From: Arthrobacter sp. PAMC 25486 | Lineage (GTDB): Bacteria; Actinomycetota; Actinomycetes; Actinomycetales; Micrococcaceae | Assembly (NCBI RefSeq): GCF_000785535.1 | Contig: NZ_CP007595.1 | Location: 3,680,439-3,744,438 of the forward strand | Length of the DNA: 64,000 bases | Direction: 5' to 3' | Shown: positions 17,710 through 26,436 of the stretch, piece by piece | How positions within the stretch are numbered: the stretch's first letter is position 1 | How the letters are laid out: the number at the start of each line of letters is the position of its first letter | Notes under the pieces: generated by a model | What the model was told of the DNA's origin: nothing | Database searches by the model: none | What the model saw: the letters and a program-made list of their open reading frames with translations, nothing else | Position numbers and translations under genes: made by a program

Positions 17710-18591
17710 ATGGTTGTGTTAATGCCGAAGGTTTTCCCCACAGTTCCTCGAATGTTCGATGCTGTGACAGTATCCAAGATGTTCGTGACACCGTCGATGA
17801 TTCGGGTTCGCTTCGGAGGGCCTGAACTAGAGCATTTCGAGACCTCGGGGGTTCCTGACGAGAGGCTGCGGCTACTGTTCGGAGAGGGCGAAGACCAAAC
17901 CGTACGCAGCTACACCGTGCGCACGTTCGATCCTCGAGGCCCGTTTCTCGATGTGGATTTCGTTGTTCATGACGGTGGTGTCGCGGTCGATTGGGCGGTC
18001 CACGCACAACTCGGTGATCGCTTGAAGATTTCTGAAGCCCGCGGCTGGTATAGGCCCCCCGCCGACAGTGGCTGGCAGTTACTCGTCGCCGACATGACAG
18101 CACTGCCCGCATTGACCCGCGCCGTGGAGCAACTCCCCGCAGGCTCTCAAGCTTTTGTCATCGCTTCAGTGCCAAATCAAGCAGACGAACAGGTTGTTTC
18201 AACTCGGGGCTTTGTGTCCTACCAGTGGCTCCATACCGATCTGAGAGAACTTGCAGGTCAAGAGACCACGGAGAAGACGGCCAGCAAACTGTCATTGCCT
18301 AAAGCGGTCCGATCTTTCAATCTTCCGGATGGTCCCGGATATGTATGGGCCGCTACCGAGGCAACCGAGGCACGGGAGATCCGTAAATACTTCCATCGTG
18401 AGCTTTCTTGGACTCCTGACAGATTCGAGATCAAAGGCTATTGGCGTCGCGACAATGAACGTTGGCAGCAGCGCTACGCCCAAGTCGAAAAACACATTGA
18501 TGCTCTCCGGGAGCAAGCCGTGGCCGACGGCAAATCCGGTTTCGAACTAACCCGTATCCTCGACAACGCACTCGAACGCGCCGGTTTATAA
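17710..18591 (+). CDS. Siderophore-interacting protein (FAD-linked ferric-siderophore reductase)
   Basis: SIP/ViuB-family proteins reduce ferric siderophores in the cytoplasm and release Fe(II). The FAD-binding RSYTVRTFD motif lies near residues 68-76. A ferredoxin-reductase-like barrel precedes it, and the C-terminal NAD(P)H-binding domain has GYVWAATEATEAREIRKYF and KGYWRR, both typical of the family. The start is uncertain between 17710, 17722 and an upstream TTG; 17710 keeps distance from the iron box. It is the first gene of a complete uptake operon. Confidence 0.9.
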   Translation: MVVLMPKVFPTVPRMFDAVTVSKMFVTPSMIRVRFGGPELEHFETSGVPDERLRLLFGEGEDQTVRSYTVRTFDPRGPFLDVDFVVHDGGVAVDWAVHAQLGDRLKISEARGWYRPPADSGWQLLVADMTALPALTRAVEQLPAGSQAFVIASVPNQADEQVVSTRGFVSYQWLHTDLRELAGQETTEKTASKLSLPKAVRSFNLPDGPGYVWAATEATEAREIRKYFHRELSWTPDRFEIKGYWRRDNERWQQRYAQVEKHIDALREQAVADGKSGFELTRILDNALERAGL

Positions 18592-18627
18592 ATCAATTAC
18601 CCGCTTCATATCTACGTTAGGACACCC

Positions 18628-19626
18628 ATGAGAATTTCCAATACGGGCAACCGTCGATACGCCATAGGCGCCGCCGTTCTATCTCTCACAATGTTGTTTG
18701 TGACAGCGTGTTCCTCTTCAGAAGCCAAAACTGACACCTCGACGGTCAGCCAAATTCGCACCATCGAAACGCCAATGGGACTCGTTGAAATTCCGAAAGA
18801 CCCCCAGCGCATAGTCAGCCTGGACGCATATGTCGGATTGCAAACTCTTGATGAACTAGGTGTACCTGTTGTAGCTACAGGAACCCTAGGAGGTGGGCTA
18901 AGGAGACTCGTCAGCGAAGATGCGCAGGCATTGCCCTCTATTGGTGTCACTGCACTCGACGATGTTCAACTCGAAGCGATCGCCGCAGCTGCCCCTGACC
19001 TGATCGTCGGCCGGCAACCCATCGGGGAAAAGTACTACGATGAATTGTCCAGCATCGCTCCCACTGTGTTGATTCCCTTCGTGTACTGGCGGGACCAGTA
19101 CATCGGTGTTGCTGATGCTGCCGGACTCGTGGCCGAGGCCACAGAGAATTTGAGTGCACTCGATGAAAGTATCGCCACCCTCCGTACTGATGTCAAGGCG
19201 GCATGGCCCGATGGGGTTCGCTTGTCAGTGGTTCGGGTATCGGACACCTCCGGTGACGTGCGCACCTACAACACACTCGATGCGTCGACTACTTTTTTGT
19301 ACGCCGATATTCTTTCAGGTGTAGGAATTACCCCCACTGCAAACTCCTTGCGCGGTGCCGACCCGACCAAGGTCAACTCTGCTGTTAGTTCAGAAAACCT
19401 CTCCCTGATTGACGGTGACGTGATCATCTACTACGTGGGCGCGGGAGGCCAAGCCGACGCGGGAACGGCTGTCGAAGAAGCTCTGACGACAAACCCGTTG
19501 TGGTCGAAGCTATCCGCAGTACAAGCTGACAAGGCATTCCAAGTCAACTCGGCGCCGTGGTTTGATGCATACAACTTGGCCGGCGCAAATGCCGTGATCG
19601 AAGATCTCCGGAGAATTCTGCTCTAA
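18628..19626 (+). CDS. Ferric-siderophore ABC transporter, substrate-binding lipoprotein
   Basis: The signal peptide RRYAIGAAVLSLTMLFVTAC ends in a lipobox (VTAC), so the mature protein is anchored by Cys28. The FecB/FepB-type body follows, with RIVSLDAYVGLQTLDELGVPVVATG, PDLIVGRQPIGEKYYDELSSIAP, and a C-terminal WFDAYNLAGANAVIEDL. It should bind the iron-siderophore outside the membrane and hand it to the permeases encoded downstream. The gap to the first permease gene is about 170 bp. Confidence 0.92.
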   Translation: MRISNTGNRRYAIGAAVLSLTMLFVTACSSSEAKTDTSTVSQIRTIETPMGLVEIPKDPQRIVSLDAYVGLQTLDELGVPVVATGTLGGGLRRLVSEDAQALPSIGVTALDDVQLEAIAAAAPDLIVGRQPIGEKYYDELSSIAPTVLIPFVYWRDQYIGVADAAGLVAEATENLSALDESIATLRTDVKAAWPDGVRLSVVRVSDTSGDVRTYNTLDASTTFLYADILSGVGITPTANSLRGADPTKVNSAVSSENLSLIDGDVIIYYVGAGGQADAGTAVEEALTTNPLWSKLSAVQADKAFQVNSAPWFDAYNLAGANAVIEDLRRILL

Positions 19627-19797
19627 CAGCCAAGTTCTGGATCGGTGAACCCCACGCCGTCAGATCAGGAGGCTTCCGCCCCGCTCCGAATAAGGAAATT
19701 CACCGATGAATGTCGCTTCTCTCTTGCAGTCACTGAGCTCGCACCGACAATCGAACTGCTGGAATGAGTGCGGTCTCACGAATGTGGTTGCCGCATG

Positions 19798-20862
19798 ACC
19801 TCAGTAACGGTCAACAACACTCAACCACCAGCCAAAAGCACGCCACAGGGCGTGGCACACAGGAACAGCATTCGTTCGCTCGGTCTGCTGGCGGCGGTGG
19901 CAGGGTTGCTTGCGGTTGCGATTCTGAGTATTACGATCGGATCGAAATTGACTCCGATCCCTGTATCTGATGTGTGGCATGCGCTCTTCCAACCCACTGG
20001 CACCGAAAATGACTCCATAGTGCGTGATATGCGAGTGCCGCGAACACTCGTCGCGTTAACGGTAGGGGTTGCCATAGGCGTGTCAGGTGCTTTGATTCAG
20101 GCACTGACACGCAACCCTCTAGCCGACCCAGGCATTCTTGGAGTGAACGCGGGTGCAGCGTTTTTCGTCGCTCTCGGAGTTGCCTTCTTTGGCGTTGGAT
20201 CGATCAGTGGGTATGTGTGGTTTGCATTCGGGGGTGCCTTGGTGGTGACGGTCGCGGTTTATCTGATCGGTGCGGCTGGCCGGGGGCCTGCGGATCCCAT
20301 CCGGCTCACCCTAGCGGGTGTGGCGTTGGGTGCTGTATTGGCAGGGATCACAACGGCCATGACTCTGCTTGACCCGCAGGCATTTGACCAGATGCGCAAC
20401 TGGAATGCGGGGTCAGTAACCGGGCGGAGTTTGGACGTCATTGGACCAGTGCTGCCGTTTTTAGTGATCGGACTCGTGCTGGCACTGCTCATTGCTCGTC
20501 CTCTGAACGCGATTGCGCTTGGGGAGGATCTCGCTAATTCGTTGGGAGTCAACGTTATGGGTATGCGAGTGACCGCCATCATCGCGGTCACCCTGCTGGC
20601 CGGTGGGGCGACAGCGATCGCTGGGCCGATCGGGTTCGTTGGATTAATGGTTCCCCACATTGCGCGGTGGATCGTTGGCCCGGACCAACGGTGGATCATT
20701 GCCTACACTATGGTGCTCGCTCCGATCCTACTGTTGGTTTCGGACATTGTGGGCCGAGTGGTGATACGTCCAGGTGAGATCCCTGTTGGTATCGTGACAG
20801 CGTTCATCGGCGCGCCGGTCCTGATCGTGCTGATCCGTCGCAAGAAGGCGAGTGGCCTGTGA
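19798..20862 (+). CDS. FecCD-family iron-siderophore permease, first subunit
   Basis: This 354-aa protein has about nine or ten membrane helices and the BtuC/FecCD signatures VRDMRVPRTLVALTVGVAIGVSGALIQALTRNPLADPGILGVNAGA and GFVGLMVPHIARW, the latter contacting the ATPase. It forms a heterodimeric channel with the next gene. The start is uncertain: ATG 19798 and GTG 19768 both lack a clear ribosome-binding site. Its end overlaps the next start by 4 bp. Confidence 0.92.
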   Translation, partial: TSVTVNNTQPPAKSTPQGVAHRNSIRSLGLLAAVAGLLAVAILSITIGSKLTPIPVSDVWHALFQPTGTENDSIVRDMRVPRTLVALTVGVAIGVSGALIQALTRNPLADPGILGVNAGAAFFVALGVAFFGVGSISGYVWFAFGGALVVTVAVYLIGAAGRGPADPIRLTLAGVALGAVLAGITTAMTLLDPQAFDQMRNWNAGSVTGRSLDVIGPVLPFLVIGLVLALLIARPLNAIALGEDLANSLGVNVMGMRVTAIIAVTLLAGGATAIAGPIGFVGLMVPHIARWIVGPDQRWIIAYTMVLAPILLLVSDIVGRVVIRPGEIPVGIVTAFIGAPVLIVLIRRKKASGL

Positions 20863-21938
20863 ACTCCGTGATGGAAGATACCTCCGGAAGGAAAGCCCGA
20901 ATCGACTTCGGCCGCGCCGTTGTACGCTTTCGGAGGGGCCCAGTCTCGTTGCGCTTCAATGTACGTCCCCTCGTTGCCAGCCTGCTCATCGTCGCTGTCG
21001 CGATATTAGTCAGCATGACTGCTCTCGCCTCTGGCCAGTTTCAGCTCACTTTCGGAGACGTCGTCCTGGCTTTGCTTGGCAAACAAGACGGCCTCGCGCA
21101 CACGGTGGTGGTGGAGTGGCGCGCCCCTCGCGTATTGTCGGCGCTGGTATTTGGTGCGGCACTGGGTGCCTCCGGAGCGATCTTTCAATCATTGACACGG
21201 AACCCGTTGGCGAGTCCGGATATCATCGGCTTCTCTGCCGGTTCCTACACCGGCGCGCTACTGGTGATGCTCGCCGTCGGAGGTTCCTATCTTCAAATCG
21301 CCGCAGGTGCCCTTACCGGCGGCTTGGCCACCGCCCTGGTCGTCTATGTGTTTGCCTACAACCGTGGCCTGCAGGGGTTCCGATTAATCATCGTTGGCAT
21401 AGCTATCAGTGCGATGCTCGCGTCGCTAAACACGTGGCTGATGCTCACTGCCGAACTTGAAGTAGCGATGAGCGCTTCCCTCTGGGGTGCAGGATCGCTC
21501 AATGCAATCACCTGGGAACAAGTGTTGACGGCTACAGCAGTCATCGCGGTGCTATTGACCGTATGTGGGTTGCTGGGCCGTCCGATGCGCCAACTTGAAA
21601 TGGGTGATGACGCGGCCAAGGCCCTAGGCGTGCGAGCTGAACCCGCCCGGCTCAGCCTTATTATTGTCGGTGTTGCACTGACTGCGACAGTTACCGCGGC
21701 TGCTGGCCCGATAACTTTCGTAGCGTTGGCGGCCCCGCAAATCGCTCGTCGTCTGACCCGCACACCGGGCGTCACAGTGGGCGGAGCCTCGTGTGTGGGT
21801 GCGCTGCTACTGGCTTGCTCCGACTACATAGCCCAGCACTTATTGCCTTCCGCACTTCCGGTAGGACTGGTGACGGTAGTGATCGGTGGCACCTACTTGG
21901 TCTGGCTTCTGATCCACGAGGTGAGGCGCCGTGCCTGA
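20859..21938 (+). CDS. FecCD-family iron-siderophore permease, second subunit
   Basis: The 359-aa partner permease starts at a GTG overlapping the previous stop (GTGA), indicating translational coupling. Family blocks are VVEWRAPRVLSALVFGAALG, SGAIFQSLTRNPLASPDIIGF and the coupling segment FVALAAPQIARRL. The N-terminal 35 residues are basic and cytoplasmic, before about nine helices. Together with 19798-20862 it completes the membrane part of the importer. Confidence 0.92.
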   Translation: MNSVMEDTSGRKARIDFGRAVVRFRRGPVSLRFNVRPLVASLLIVAVAILVSMTALASGQFQLTFGDVVLALLGKQDGLAHTVVVEWRAPRVLSALVFGAALGASGAIFQSLTRNPLASPDIIGFSAGSYTGALLVMLAVGGSYLQIAAGALTGGLATALVVYVFAYNRGLQGFRLIIVGIAISAMLASLNTWLMLTAELEVAMSASLWGAGSLNAITWEQVLTATAVIAVLLTVCGLLGRPMRQLEMGDDAAKALGVRAEPARLSLIIVGVALTATVTAAAGPITFVALAAPQIARRLTRTPGVTVGGASCVGALLLACSDYIAQHLLPSALPVGLVTVVIGGTYLVWLLIHEVRRRA

Positions 21939-21978
21939 ACGAGTAGTATCCGAATGAAAAGCCAATGAAGGAACCCTT

Positions 21979-22833
21979 GTGAAGAACAACACCCTCCTCG
22001 GAAACTCCACGCATGCAGAGGGAAAAAATTCCGTGCCGACCAGACTCTGGGTCGAGGACGCCACGATAGGCTACGACAAGCGCCTCATTTCCGAGCATCT
22101 GAGTGTGTCAATACCCGACAACTCTTTCACCGTCATCGTCGGTCCCAACGCCTGCGGCAAATCGACTCTACTGCGGGGACTTTCGCGTCTACTGAAGCCA
22201 ACAGCAGGGCAAGTGGTCCTTGATGGGCGAGCGATCAATACGTACAAAGCAAAAGACGTCGCGCGCAGATTGAGCTTATTGCCGCAGTCTGCGCTCGCGC
22301 CTGACGGGATCACTGTCTCTGACCTAGTGGCACGGGGACGGTATCCCCACCAGAATCTGATAAGGCAGTGGACGCAGACCGATGAGGATGCCGTTATCGA
22401 AGCCATGGAGGCCACCGGCGTTACTGACCTATCGGCTCGACTGGTCGACGAGCTTTCTGGCGGGCAACGTCAACGGGTATGGGTGGCGATGGCCCTAGCG
22501 CAACAGACTGATATCTTGTTGCTCGATGAACCGACCACCTTCTTGGACATCGCCCACCAAATCGAACTCCTGGAACTGTTCACCGACCTGCACCACGCGG
22601 GACGCACCATGGTTGCGGTGCTGCACGACCTGAATCAGGCCGCTCGTTATGGAACGCATTTGATCGCTATGAAGGACGGAGCAGTGGTTGCCGAAGGGAC
22701 GCCTGATCAGATCGTGACGGCTGACATCGTCGAGCAGGTCTTCGGCCTGCGGTGTGTTGTCATGCCCGACCCTGTGACCGGTACACCCACGGTCACGCCC
22801 CTGGGCCGGGACAGGTCAGCGCCGTCTTCATAG
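21979..22833 (+). CDS. Iron-siderophore ABC transporter ATPase
   Basis: This FepC-type ATPase (284 aa) drives the importer. It has Walker A GPNACGKSTLL near residues 55-65, the Q-loop in LLPQSALAPDGITV, the signature LSGGQRQRVW, Walker B ILLLDEPTTFLD, and the switch His in VLHDLNQA. All catalytic elements are present. It closes the operon; I see no clear terminator stem after it. Confidence 0.94.
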   Translation: MKNNTLLGNSTHAEGKNSVPTRLWVEDATIGYDKRLISEHLSVSIPDNSFTVIVGPNACGKSTLLRGLSRLLKPTAGQVVLDGRAINTYKAKDVARRLSLLPQSALAPDGITVSDLVARGRYPHQNLIRQWTQTDEDAVIEAMEATGVTDLSARLVDELSGGQRQRVWVAMALAQQTDILLLDEPTTFLDIAHQIELLELFTDLHHAGRTMVAVLHDLNQAARYGTHLIAMKDGAVVAEGTPDQIVTADIVEQVFGLRCVVMPDPVTGTPTVTPLGRDRSAPSS

Positions 22834-22959
22834 TGACTGAGACAGGTATGCTCCCGTGAAGCAGTTCCAATCAAGACGTTAAACTCGATAGCTCGCGAGA
22901 CCTCCGTTCAACGATCCTCTGCGGAGGACCCCAAAATGGATAGTCCACCGCAACCAGGG

Positions 22960-23293
22960 TCAGAACACGCTCGCGGTCCGGCCCTCAGTATCGGCAATAA
23001 GGCCAGTTGCGACAACGGCCTTCCCTGACTTGTTGAGCCGTGCCACGATATCCTGCCGCAGTGATGCAAAATCACTGGCGACATATCCAATTCTCTGGCC
23101 AGCGGCCTTGAGCGCGACAGCCCATTTCTCAGCCGGGTTCCCCGGCTCTGGAGCCAAATCCACGTCAACTATTTGCCCCGACTTCAAGCCTCGAAATCCA
23201 GCCTTGTGGAAGTGTCCGTCGCGCACATATTGGGAGTCGCACATTTCAATACCCCGGGGGTCAGCAATCCTGTAGATTCCGTGCGGGTACTAG
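22960..23293 (-). pseudogene. Fragment resembling a HIRAN domain
   Basis: The leftward frame, open from about 23293, reads IADPRGIEMCDSQYV, then DVDLAPEPGNPAEKWAVALK, AAGQRIGYVASDFASLRQ and TGLIADTEGRTASVF before a stop. The pattern (acidic strand, EPxNP...AVA, G..IGYV..DFA) is that of HIRAN domains, found in DNA-repair and helicase proteins or alone. The frame is closed by a TAG upstream, has no good start there, and ends abruptly, so it is probably a remnant. The ATG at 23244 is the only conventional start. Confidence 0.42.
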
Positions 23294-23398
23294 TGTTCTC
23301 CACGAGGCGGACGTAGAGGGGGAGACTCAACTAAAGTGCTCGCGAAATGAGGCATCTACAGTATTACGCGAGTGCTCAACGTGAGCCTGATTGGGCCC

Positions 23399-23412
23399 TT
23401 GCATATATGCAA
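23399..23412. promoter_or_regulatory. Perfect palindrome upstream of the XRE regulator
   Basis: TTGCATATATGCAA is a perfect 14-bp palindrome ending 22 bp before the ATG at 23435. Its place fits an autoregulatory operator for the XRE-type protein. A CTCGCG/CGCGAG inverted pair lies about 60 bp further upstream. Confidence 0.5.
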
Positions 23413-23434
23413 TGCTGACCGTAGGCTTGGTTGT

Positions 23435-24130
23435 ATGGTTACTCCAACAGCGGCGTCTATCGTTACTCGAATGCGCCTCAAGCGGCAGCTCAGCAAGACG
23501 GCATTTGCTGAGCTTATTGGTCTGCATGCTTCAACGATCACCAGGATTGAGTCGGGAGCAGTTGAGCCGACGTATGCGATGTTGCAGCGGATCGCTTCAG
23601 GAGCTGGGTTTCAGTTGACGGAAACTTTGTCTGATTCGGGTAGTGACGTGCCCTATGCGGTGGCCTTGGACCGTATCCAAAATGCCACTGGTGCAGAGCG
23701 GCGTCGGCTCCTTGGGAAACTGGCTCAGACGGCGAATCTGGCTCCTGTTGCAAAGAGGCCTGGTGTGCGCATCTTCGCCCTTGATTCTTCCCTCGCAGAG
23801 TTCGTCCGGCGGCTTGAAGAGCAGGGTGCGAATCCCGTTGTTTCGTCATTGGAGGCTGTCTCAGGTGATGTTTCCCAGACCAGTTCCTTCACGCCCGTCG
23901 TGTATGTCGATGATCCTGAAAAGCTAATGGATTTGCCGGCAATGTCGCCTTCTGCGAAGGCAAGTGTTGTGGTTTTGCCGTCGACGGAGAGCGCGCGTCG
24001 GTTCATGCGCAAGGTGGAGGGGACAGCCATGGTGAGTGCGGAGTGGGGGATGCTTGACGCTCTGGCTTCTCCGGGGCGCCAGGCCGATGTTGCGCTCAGC
24101 TTCCTGCCAGCGTTTGCTCAAGCAGCATGA
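23435..24130 (+). CDS. XRE-family HTH protein, probable antitoxin or regulator
   Basis: The 231-aa protein has an N-terminal XRE helix-turn-helix (about residues 5-65: MRLKRQLSKTAFAELIGL then HASTITRIESGAVEPTYAML) and a C-terminal part of about 160 residues with no recognised fold. The ATG at 23435 is chosen over an upstream reading because the HTH begins immediately after it; the ribosome-binding site is weak. It overlaps the nucleotidyltransferase gene by 4 bp (ATGA), the normal antitoxin-before-toxin order. The palindrome at 23399-23412 would be its binding site. The C-terminal region may neutralise the partner; this is inference. Confidence 0.78.
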   Translation: MVTPTAASIVTRMRLKRQLSKTAFAELIGLHASTITRIESGAVEPTYAMLQRIASGAGFQLTETLSDSGSDVPYAVALDRIQNATGAERRRLLGKLAQTANLAPVAKRPGVRIFALDSSLAEFVRRLEEQGANPVVSSLEAVSGDVSQTSSFTPVVYVDDPEKLMDLPAMSPSAKASVVVLPSTESARRFMRKVEGTAMVSAEWGMLDALASPGRQADVALSFLPAFAQAA

Positions 24131-25029
24131 GCGATAGTTCAGGGATTCCTCGCCAGCCGCGCATGGAAGATGCCAGGTATGGGGCTGAACGCTCGAGACG
24201 GCTGCTGATCACGACCATTATTGCGTTGGGTCCGTATGCAGAGGCGCTAACTATTGTCGGTGCGCATGCGGTTCATGTTTGGGTCCAAAAGAAGTGGGGA
24301 CCCATTGACATGGAATCGACACGAGACGGCGACCTTGTTATTGATCCGGTCTTTGTCGCGGAAGACCCCAAAATACTAGATCTCATGGCTTCAATTGGCT
24401 TGGAGCCTGCACGGGAGGAACGTCCAGGGATCTACGGGTATTCCAGCGAACGGGGACTGCCGTGGGAGCAACGCGCAACCGTGGATCTTCTGGTGCCTGA
24501 AGGATATGCCGGCAAGAAGGGCCGAACAGCAAGGATTGTCGGGCAGGACAAGGCCACGACCCGGGCTTACGGGTTGGAACTGGCAGTCCACGACCGAGTC
24601 CTCACAGAAATATCCACGATTGACGCAGAGCCCACCATTTCCGCCAAATCCTATGTGGCAGGTCCCTCGGCGCTTCTGATTGCCAAGGCCCATAAAGTCC
24701 ACGAACGGCTGGCTGAGGTGTCTCGGCGTCCGGACAGGCTACGACCGAAGGACTCCGGGGATATCGCCCTGCTGATGATGGTCACCGACGGCGCTGAAGT
24801 TGCCGAGACTATGATGTTCCATGCTCGAGCACACGCCGAGATCCGCAACGTTGTCAACGAGGGAGTGAGTCACCTCATTGCCATGTACTCCGCACAGAAC
24901 GCCACTCTTGTTCGTGAGCATATGGTCGACAGCTTGGCCACACGCTTTCAAGAGCAGGATTTGCTCGCTGACGTCGACACTTGGCTGGCCGCATTCTCCG
25001 CCAGATTTCAAATGATCGAAAGTAGCTAG
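24127..25029 (+). CDS. AbiEii-like nucleotidyltransferase, probable type IV toxin
   Basis: The 300-aa protein has a nucleotidyltransferase-like core: the helix-strand VGAHAVHVW near 44-52, then ESTRDGDLVID at 63-73, matching the (R/S)xTxDxDL motif of AbiEii/AbiGii enzymes with Asp67 and Asp69 as likely metal ligands. TVDLLVPEG (about 118) supplies the third Asp strand, and the C-terminal half is helical (SALLIAKAHKVHERL). AbiEii toxins transfer nucleotides, in studied cases to tRNA. Coupling to the XRE gene suggests a toxin-antitoxin or phage-defence unit. Unlike classic AbiE, the partner is XRE-type and not the AbiEi winged helix. Confidence 0.75.
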   Translation: MSDSSGIPRQPRMEDARYGAERSRRLLITTIIALGPYAEALTIVGAHAVHVWVQKKWGPIDMESTRDGDLVIDPVFVAEDPKILDLMASIGLEPAREERPGIYGYSSERGLPWEQRATVDLLVPEGYAGKKGRTARIVGQDKATTRAYGLELAVHDRVLTEISTIDAEPTISAKSYVAGPSALLIAKAHKVHERLAEVSRRPDRLRPKDSGDIALLMMVTDGAEVAETMMFHARAHAEIRNVVNEGVSHLIAMYSAQNATLVREHMVDSLATRFQEQDLLADVDTWLAAFSARFQMIESS

Positions 25030-25091
25030 GCAGGTCAGACTTGTGCGCGCCCGTCTCTGCCGTAGGCGCTTCAGGGCGAACCTGGACAGGC

Positions 25092-25339
25092 GTGTCCAAG
25101 ACACTGACTGGACGAACGTGATGCTGAAGCCGTCGACTGGCCTGCATGGGATCTCGCTCAGAAGTCAACGATGCGGCATCGAATATTTTGGGATGGTTAT
25201 GCATTGGTCTGAAAGAACGGATGAATGTAACCGACTCATTAGAAACACATTAAATTGGGCGACAATTGCCCACTCTTCAGTACCATCCATTGTTGCGCGC
25301 CGTTCGCACCAACAAAGGCCAGGAACGACTATTGGCAAG
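25092..25339 (+). repeat. Diverged dispersed repeat, copy A
   Basis: This segment aligns with 47948-48249 in the same orientation. Shared blocks are GTCCAAGACACTGACTGG versus GTCCAAAGTACTGATTGG, CATCGAATATTTTGG versus CATCGAATGTTTTGG, the identical TTCAGTACCATCCATTGTT (25276-25294 here), and AAAGGCCAGGAA followed by TTGGCAA. Spacing differs by tens of bases. It codes for nothing intact; each copy could be a decayed piece of the same mobile or coding unit. The rest of 25340-25738 shows no supportable gene. Confidence 0.65.
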
Positions 25340-25738
25340 TCGAAATTGACGATAGAGGCGACAGCGGGGTGATGAACGTTGATAGCTGACGATAGATTTG
25401 AGGCATCGCACATGCCTCTGACCTGCGGCGATAGCTTTCCGTGCGAATTTGGCAGAATAATTCCACCTGCCTATCCAACTCAGCAACAACGGTTGGAATC
25501 CTGAGGATCCCCGGCGACTGGATTACCCCCTTCCCGCGCCGACGTTGATAGCCGGATACAGGATGGACGTAGTTTTGTCATGGCCCGCTCCCGGGGTTCT
25601 CGCAATTAGGCGTGCGCACCTTCGCTGGATCCGGAGTTATTGATTAAGTCCACGATAGAACCGATGTCGGCTGCGGCCACCCGATGTACTTGCCCTGTAA
25701 TCTCGTTCTATTACTACCAAGAACCCTAGGAGGCATGT

Positions 25739-26012
25739 GTGGTTCGCGCAGAAAATGGGACGCTCGCCGGCGTTCTCGAAGGCAAGAAGCAGTACCAGAT
25801 TCCGCTCTACCAACGCGTGTACTCGTGGGGCAACAAGCAGTTGCGCCAATTGTGGACTGACGTCGTAGAGTTGGGGCGCGCCTTGGGTGACGATCCAAAG
25901 GCATCGCACTTCATCGGCTCCCTCGTACTTGCGAGCAGTCCTGACTTCGGCGCAATCGGTGTCAACAAATTCCTTGTCGTGGACGGCCAGCAGCGCCTGA
26001 CATCGCTCACTG
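25739..26012 (+). pseudogene. 5' fragment of a DUF262 (GmrSD-like) gene
   Basis: From a GTG behind AGGAGG the frame reads YQIPLYQRVYSWG, QLRQLWTDVVEL, HFIGSLVLASS and FLVVDGQQRLTSLT. These are the N-terminal motifs of DUF262, the nuclease/NTPase domain of type IV restriction proteins such as GmrSD, including the DGQQR signature. After about residue 90 the similarity stops and the frame runs into sequence that reads better on the opposite strand. Only the first fifth or so of a normal DUF262 protein remains, so it is inactive. Confidence 0.75.
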
Positions 26013-26191
26013 ACCGCATAGTTGTACCGGGCAGCAGCGGCATGAATGGCGGCCGCTGCCTCCACATCGCTTGGTCCGTTGCGCAGGAGGCGGTCGACCC
26101 ATCCCTCCCATATTTCGCGCTGGTTTTTGATGTTTCGCTCCAGCCGGCGTTCTTCAAAGGTCGGCTTGGGGGCAGTCGCTGAGGTGTCCAT
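26012..26191 (-). pseudogene. 5' fragment of an unidentified gene, fused tail-to-tail to the DUF262 fragment
   Basis: The leftward frame from an ATG at 26191 reads MDTSATAPKPTFEERRLERN and IREIWEGW-like helical sequence (NQREIWEGWVDRLLRNGP), then VEAAAAIHAAAARYNYAV, which looks like natural protein. Beyond about 26012 the frame is the antisense of DUF262 codons. This implies that a deletion joined two genes in opposite orientation. The family is unknown. Confidence 0.45.
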
Positions 26192-26436
26192 GCAGCCCAT
26201 GTGTGCGGAAGCCGGTGTGTCCGTCCCCGCAGCGGTCAGCGCTAGTTGGCAATGAACCGGTTTGCATAGTCGTTGGCCGTCTCCGGTGCGTCGTCCCGGG
26301 CCCAACACTTCATCACCAGGAAGCGGCTCTCCACCCCAGAATCCAGAGCGGTGGACACCGTGCTTTATGGCGCCTTAGAAACCCTGCAACAAATCATGGT
26401 GGGCGTGCTCGCACGCTGCCTCCAACCTAAAAACTG

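Noticed and set aside
25637..26308. A single leftward 223-codon gene
   Set aside because: Only the part upstream of about 26012 looks like natural protein; the rest is antisense to DUF262 codons, so it was split into fragments.
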